A program made the position numbers and the translations under genes. A stretch of 64,000 bases of DNA from MPNO01 sp965205995 (GTDB lineage: Bacteria; Pseudomonadota; Alphaproteobacteria; MPNO01): positions 2,108,001-2,172,000 of the forward strand of contig OZ242200.1 of the NCBI GenBank assembly GCA_965205995.1, given 5' to 3'. Each line of letters starts with the position of its first letter. Positions within the stretch are counted from its first letter, which is position 1. Below, piece after piece: positions 61,330-64,000 of this stretch. A model generated the notes under the pieces. It was not told the DNA's origin and ran no database searches. It saw nothing but the letters and a program-made list of their open reading frames with translations.

Positions 61330-62323
61330 TGCGCCCTCCCCCCTCGTCGAAATCGCCGGGCTGGTGCGCTATTTCGACGTGTCGCCGCCGCTCCTCAACC
61401 GCGCCATCGAGGGCAGCGGACGGCGGATCGTGAAGGCGGTCGACGGCGTCGGCTTTGCCATCGCGCGCGGCGAGACCTTCGCGCTGGTCGGCGAATCGGG
61501 CTGCGGCAAATCGACGGTGGCGCGGCTCATCGTCGGGCTGCATGCGCCCACCGCCGGCTCGATCCGCTTCGCGGGCACCGAGCTTTCCGGGCGCGACGCC
61601 AATCTCGCCGCGACGCGGCGGCGCATGCAGATGATTTTTCAGGACCCCTACGCCTCGCTCAACCCGCGCTGGCGGGTGCGCGACATCGTCGGCGAGCCGA
61701 TCCGCCACAACCGGCTGCTCGCCGACCGCGCCGCCATCGGCGAGCGGGCGGGCCAACTGCTCGCCCGGGTCGGGCTGTCGCCGCGCGACGGGGAGAAATA
61801 CCCGCACGAATTCTCGGGCGGGCAGCGCCAGCGGATTTCCATCGCCCGGGCGCTCGCGGGAGAGCCCGAATTCATCGTCTGCGACGAGCCGACCTCGGCG
61901 CTCGACGTCTCGGTCCAGGCGCAGATCCTCAACCTGATGAAGGCGCTGCAGCGCTCGCTCGGGCTGACCTATCTGTTCATCTCGCACGACCTCGCGGTGG
62001 TCTACCACGTCTCCGACCGGGTGGCGGTGATGTATCTCGGGCGGATCTGCGAGCTCGCCGATACGGGCACGCTGTTCGCCCGCCCGCGCCATCCCTATAC
62101 GCGGCTGCTGCTCGACACCATCCCCGACCTCGCGATGAGCGGCCGGGAGCGGGGGCCGGTCGCGGGCGAGGTGCCGAGCCCGATCGACCCGCCCGCCGGC
62201 TGCGCCTTCCACCCGCGCTGCCCGCACGCCGATGCGCGCTGCCGCAGCGAACGGCCGGAGCTTAAGAGCGTCGACGGCGCGCAGGTCGCGTGCCACGCGG
62301 TGGAGGAAGGCCGGCTTTCCTGA
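61322..62323 (+). CDS. Peptide ABC transporter ATP-binding protein (DppF-like)
   Basis: This second ATPase has 333 residues, starting at ATG 61322 inside the end of DppD. It has the DppF insertion (YFDVSPPLLNRAIEGSGRRI) before Walker A GESGCGKSTVARLIVG, then FQDPYASLNPRWRV, signature FSGGQRQRISIARAL, Walker B FIVCDEPTSALDVS, and a Cys-containing C-terminus (FHPRCPHADARCRSERP). It closes the operon; a palindromic repeat lies 13 bases after the stop. Confidence 0.94.
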   Translation: MADAPSPLVEIAGLVRYFDVSPPLLNRAIEGSGRRIVKAVDGVGFAIARGETFALVGESGCGKSTVARLIVGLHAPTAGSIRFAGTELSGRDANLAATRRRMQMIFQDPYASLNPRWRVRDIVGEPIRHNRLLADRAAIGERAGQLLARVGLSPRDGEKYPHEFSGGQRQRISIARALAGEPEFIVCDEPTSALDVSVQAQILNLMKALQRSLGLTYLFISHDLAVVYHVSDRVAVMYLGRICELADTGTLFARPRHPYTRLLLDTIPDLAMSGRERGPVAGEVPSPIDPPAGCAFHPRCPHADARCRSERPELKSVDGAQVACHAVEEGRLS

Positions 62324-62335
62324 GGCTCCAACCCA

Positions 62336-62378
62336 CCCCTCACCCTGAGTAGCGGCGCTGCCGCGTATCGAAGGGCGC
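62336..62378. repeat. Palindromic intergenic repeat, unit e (single copy)
   Basis: CCCTCACCCTGAGTAG, hairpin core GCGGC-GCT-GCCGC, then GTATCGAAGGGCG. It sits between the convergent dppF and ubiD-family genes, with its ends only 5 to 13 bases from the stop codons, where it could act as a bidirectional transcription end. Confidence 0.85.
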
Positions 62379-62383
62379 CGTCG

Positions 62384-63808
62384 TCAGTCGGCGAACAGAT
62401 TGCCGAACTTGGCGGTCACCCGGGCTTCGAGCTCAGCGCTGTTGCGCACCACCGCCGGGAAATCGTCGCCGCGCGCGAAGGGCTTGCAGGCATCGACCAC
62501 CACACGGGCGTTGCGCCGGTCGTCATGGCTGTAGCACATCGGGTCGAGATGGGTGCTCCAGCCGCCGCGGATCACCTCCAGCCCCTCGCGCGGGTCGCAG
62601 CGGGTGCACATCGCCCACAGCACGTCGTTCATGTTGGACGGGTCGATGTCCTCGTCGACCACCACCACCCAGCGATTGGCGTAGGCGCCGGCATGGCATT
62701 GCGAGGCGATCATCCCGGCCTGCTTGGAGTGTCCCCCGTACATCTGCTTGATCGAGACGGTGAGCCACATCCGGCTGCCGCCCGCCTCATGCGCCCACAC
62801 CCCCCTGACCTCGGGGACGCCGGCGGCCTCGAGCTGGTTCCACACCGCGCCGCAGCGATAGGTGCCGCGGTAGAAGGTGTCGTCGTTGGGCGGCACGCCG
62901 GGGATGGCGCCCATGAGGATCGGGTCGTCGCGATGCATGAAGGTCTCGATGCGGATGGCGGGCTCGGCGTGCATGTCGCCGGCGTAGTACCCCGCCCACT
63001 CGCCGAACGGCCCCTCGTCGACCAGATCGTCGCGGCTGACGAACCCCTCGAAGGCGATCTCGGCATTGGCCGGCACCGGGAGCCCGGTCCTCGGCATGTT
63101 GATGATCTGCACCGCCTCGCCCAGCAGCCCGCCGGCGCAGTCGTACTCGTTCGCGCCGTGCGGCATCTCGAGCCCGGCGACCATGAACAGCGCCGGGTGC
63201 ATGCCGGCGACCACGGCGACCGGGCAGCGCTCGCCGCGCTCGAAATACTTGTTCATGATCATGTTGCCGTGCTTGCCCCTGGACACCATGACCGAGGCGG
63301 TCCTCGCGTCATGCGCCTGGACCCGGTAGGCGCCGTAATTGATCCAGCCAGAATCCGGGTCCTGCATCACCACCATGCAGGCGGTGCCGATATAGTAGCC
63401 GCCGTCGCGCTCGTGCCAGCGCGGCGACGGGATGGCGGTGATGTCGATGTCGTCCCCCTCGAACACGTTTTCGTTGAGCGGGCCGCCATTGACCTCGACG
63501 GGGGTGTGGACCGGCTGGTCGCGCATATAGTCGCGCCAGTAATTGACCAGCGCCACCTCGGGCGTGTCGATGGGCAGCCCGAGCGCGATGTTGATGCGCG
63601 GCACCGAGGTCAGGATGTTGGCGAGCACCCGGTGGCCCTTGGGGTAGCCCGGCACCTCGTCGAACAGGACCGCCGGGTTGGTCATCTTGCGCATCGCGAT
63701 GTCGACGATGCCGCCGATCTCTTCCTCGCGGTCGGCGCCGGTGACGGTCTCGAGCTGGCCGGCCGCGTCGAGCTCGTCGACCCAGTCCCTCAGATCCTTG
63801 TTCGCCAC
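62384..63808 (-). CDS. UbiD family decarboxylase
   Basis: UbiD-like enzymes (de)carboxylate aromatic or alpha,beta-unsaturated acids using prenylated FMN. The 474-residue protein has the family N-terminus DLRDWVDELDAAGQLETV, an Arg segment WINYGAYRVQAHD, and the catalytic Glu region VDEGPFGEWAGYY. GTG 63808 was chosen because GGGAGG is 7 bases upstream; the TTG at 63814 would leave no space. No UbiX-type prenyltransferase is nearby, so prenyl-FMN must be supplied from elsewhere. A Rieske oxygenase tail lies just upstream in the same direction. Confidence 0.92.
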   Translation of the reverse strand: MANKDLRDWVDELDAAGQLETVTGADREEEIGGIVDIAMRKMTNPAVLFDEVPGYPKGHRVLANILTSVPRINIALGLPIDTPEVALVNYWRDYMRDQPVHTPVEVNGGPLNENVFEGDDIDITAIPSPRWHERDGGYYIGTACMVVMQDPDSGWINYGAYRVQAHDARTASVMVSRGKHGNMIMNKYFERGERCPVAVVAGMHPALFMVAGLEMPHGANEYDCAGGLLGEAVQIINMPRTGLPVPANAEIAFEGFVSRDDLVDEGPFGEWAGYYAGDMHAEPAIRIETFMHRDDPILMGAIPGVPPNDDTFYRGTYRCGAVWNQLEAAGVPEVRGVWAHEAGGSRMWLTVSIKQMYGGHSKQAGMIASQCHAGAYANRWVVVVDEDIDPSNMNDVLWAMCTRCDPREGLEVIRGGWSTHLDPMCYSHDDRRNARVVVDACKPFARGDDFPAVVRNSAELEARVTAKFGNLFAD

Positions 63809-63839
63809 GCGCAACCCTCCCGCCTGTGTCCCGAGGCCA

Positions 63840-63999
63840 TCATAGCGCCCGGCCCCGGCCGCGAAAAAGGACGACGATGGGGCCCGTCGAAACCGCGATC
63901 GCCGCGTCCTCCCGCTCGATGCCGGTGAAGCCGGAGAAGTTCCTGTCCGGGTGCCGCCATGTCACGCCCTTCCGACGGCTTCCCGGTATGCGGCAAGGA
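63840..63999 (-). pseudogene. Possible Rieske oxygenase C-terminal remnant
   Basis: A frame on the minus strand reads WRHPDRNFSGFTGIEREDAA and then IAVSTGPIV before diverging and stopping at 63840. The order Arg-Asn-Phe-x-Gly-(x)n-Asp-Ala followed by Ser-x-Gly-Pro-Ile resembles the C-terminal segment of phthalate/LigX-type Rieske oxygenases, which usually continues with Asp-Arg. A second frame ends at 63962 with LLAAYREAVGRA and could instead be the tail of an unrelated gene. The rest lies beyond the window. The region is best treated as a fragment. Confidence 0.35.
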
Positions 64000-64000
64000 G

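Noticed and set aside
1..64000. CRISPR arrays, prophage, insertion sequences, rRNA
   Set aside because: No spaced repeat arrays, integrases, transposases, phage structural genes or rRNA segments were seen; the repeats present are single or paired palindromes.

Overview
This is a high-GC chromosomal window of the kind found in free-living or host-associated Alphaproteobacteria. The evidence is strong third-position GC bias, many ATGA/GTGA stop-start overlaps, TRAP, Liv-type and Dpp-type transport operons, and many Rieske oxygenases, short-chain dehydrogenases (SDRs) and amidohydrolases. No phage, insertion sequence, CRISPR array or rRNA was seen. The exact order cannot be fixed by reading alone; Rhodospirillales-like is a guess.

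Region 1 (1-9.7 kb) is a catabolic and uptake region. It has an amidase tail, a wrecked TRAP locus (dctP with no start codon, a TAG stop, and a deletion joining it to the end of dctM), an SDR, a B12 adenosyltransferase, an SDR, an ACMSD-like amidohydrolase, and a second TRAP operon whose dctP carries two compensating frameshifts. A frameshifted SDR follows. Region 2 (9.7-18.4 kb) holds glutaminyl-tRNA synthetase next to a two-subunit Rieske dioxygenase, an SDR, a hydantoinase-like enzyme, an M20 hydrolase with altered metal ligands and an ATZ/TRZ-type amidohydrolase. Region 3 (18.4-22.3 kb) is a complete selenocysteine block, selA-selB-selC(tRNA-Sec), preceded by a strikingly AT-rich island.

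Region 4 (22.3-34.8 kb) holds a DUF1116 gene, a VanA-like Rieske oxygenase, a cluster of tricarballylate-dehydrogenase-like flavoprotein, 2-hydroxyacid dehydrogenase, MmgE/PrpD and cupin, a quinone oxidoreductase, and a three-subunit molybdenum hydroxylase with a VOC protein. Region 5 (34.9-44.3 kb) is a long minus-strand run: two alpha/beta hydrolases, a VOC protein, an acyl-ligase/ACP/acyltransferase fusion, a PDZ protein with a destroyed protease triad, a LolA-like periplasmic protein and an MMPL/RND exporter. Together these look like an envelope lipid modification and export system, which is the most interesting hypothesis in the window. Region 6 (44.4-46.8 kb) is decayed: a broken MpaB-type oxygenase gene with a tandem duplication and a frameshifted membrane LytTR regulator.

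Region 7 (46.8-62.3 kb) has DUF2141 plus an exported carotenoid oxygenase, a full branched-chain amino-acid-type ABC operon (livKGFHM) with a 15-bp hairpin after livK, a HigBA-type toxin-antitoxin pair with a palindromic operator, an orphan FitA-like antitoxin stub, a 5'-nucleotidase family protein and a complete dipeptide/oligopeptide ABC operon. Region 8 (62.3-64 kb) is a UbiD-type decarboxylase and a probable Rieske oxygenase tail. Five copies of a palindromic intergenic repeat are scattered at 7.75, 56.6 and 62.3 kb. Frame-breaking lesions are concentrated at 1.3-9.2 kb and 44.4-46.2 kb; whether they are gene decay or assembly error cannot be settled here.
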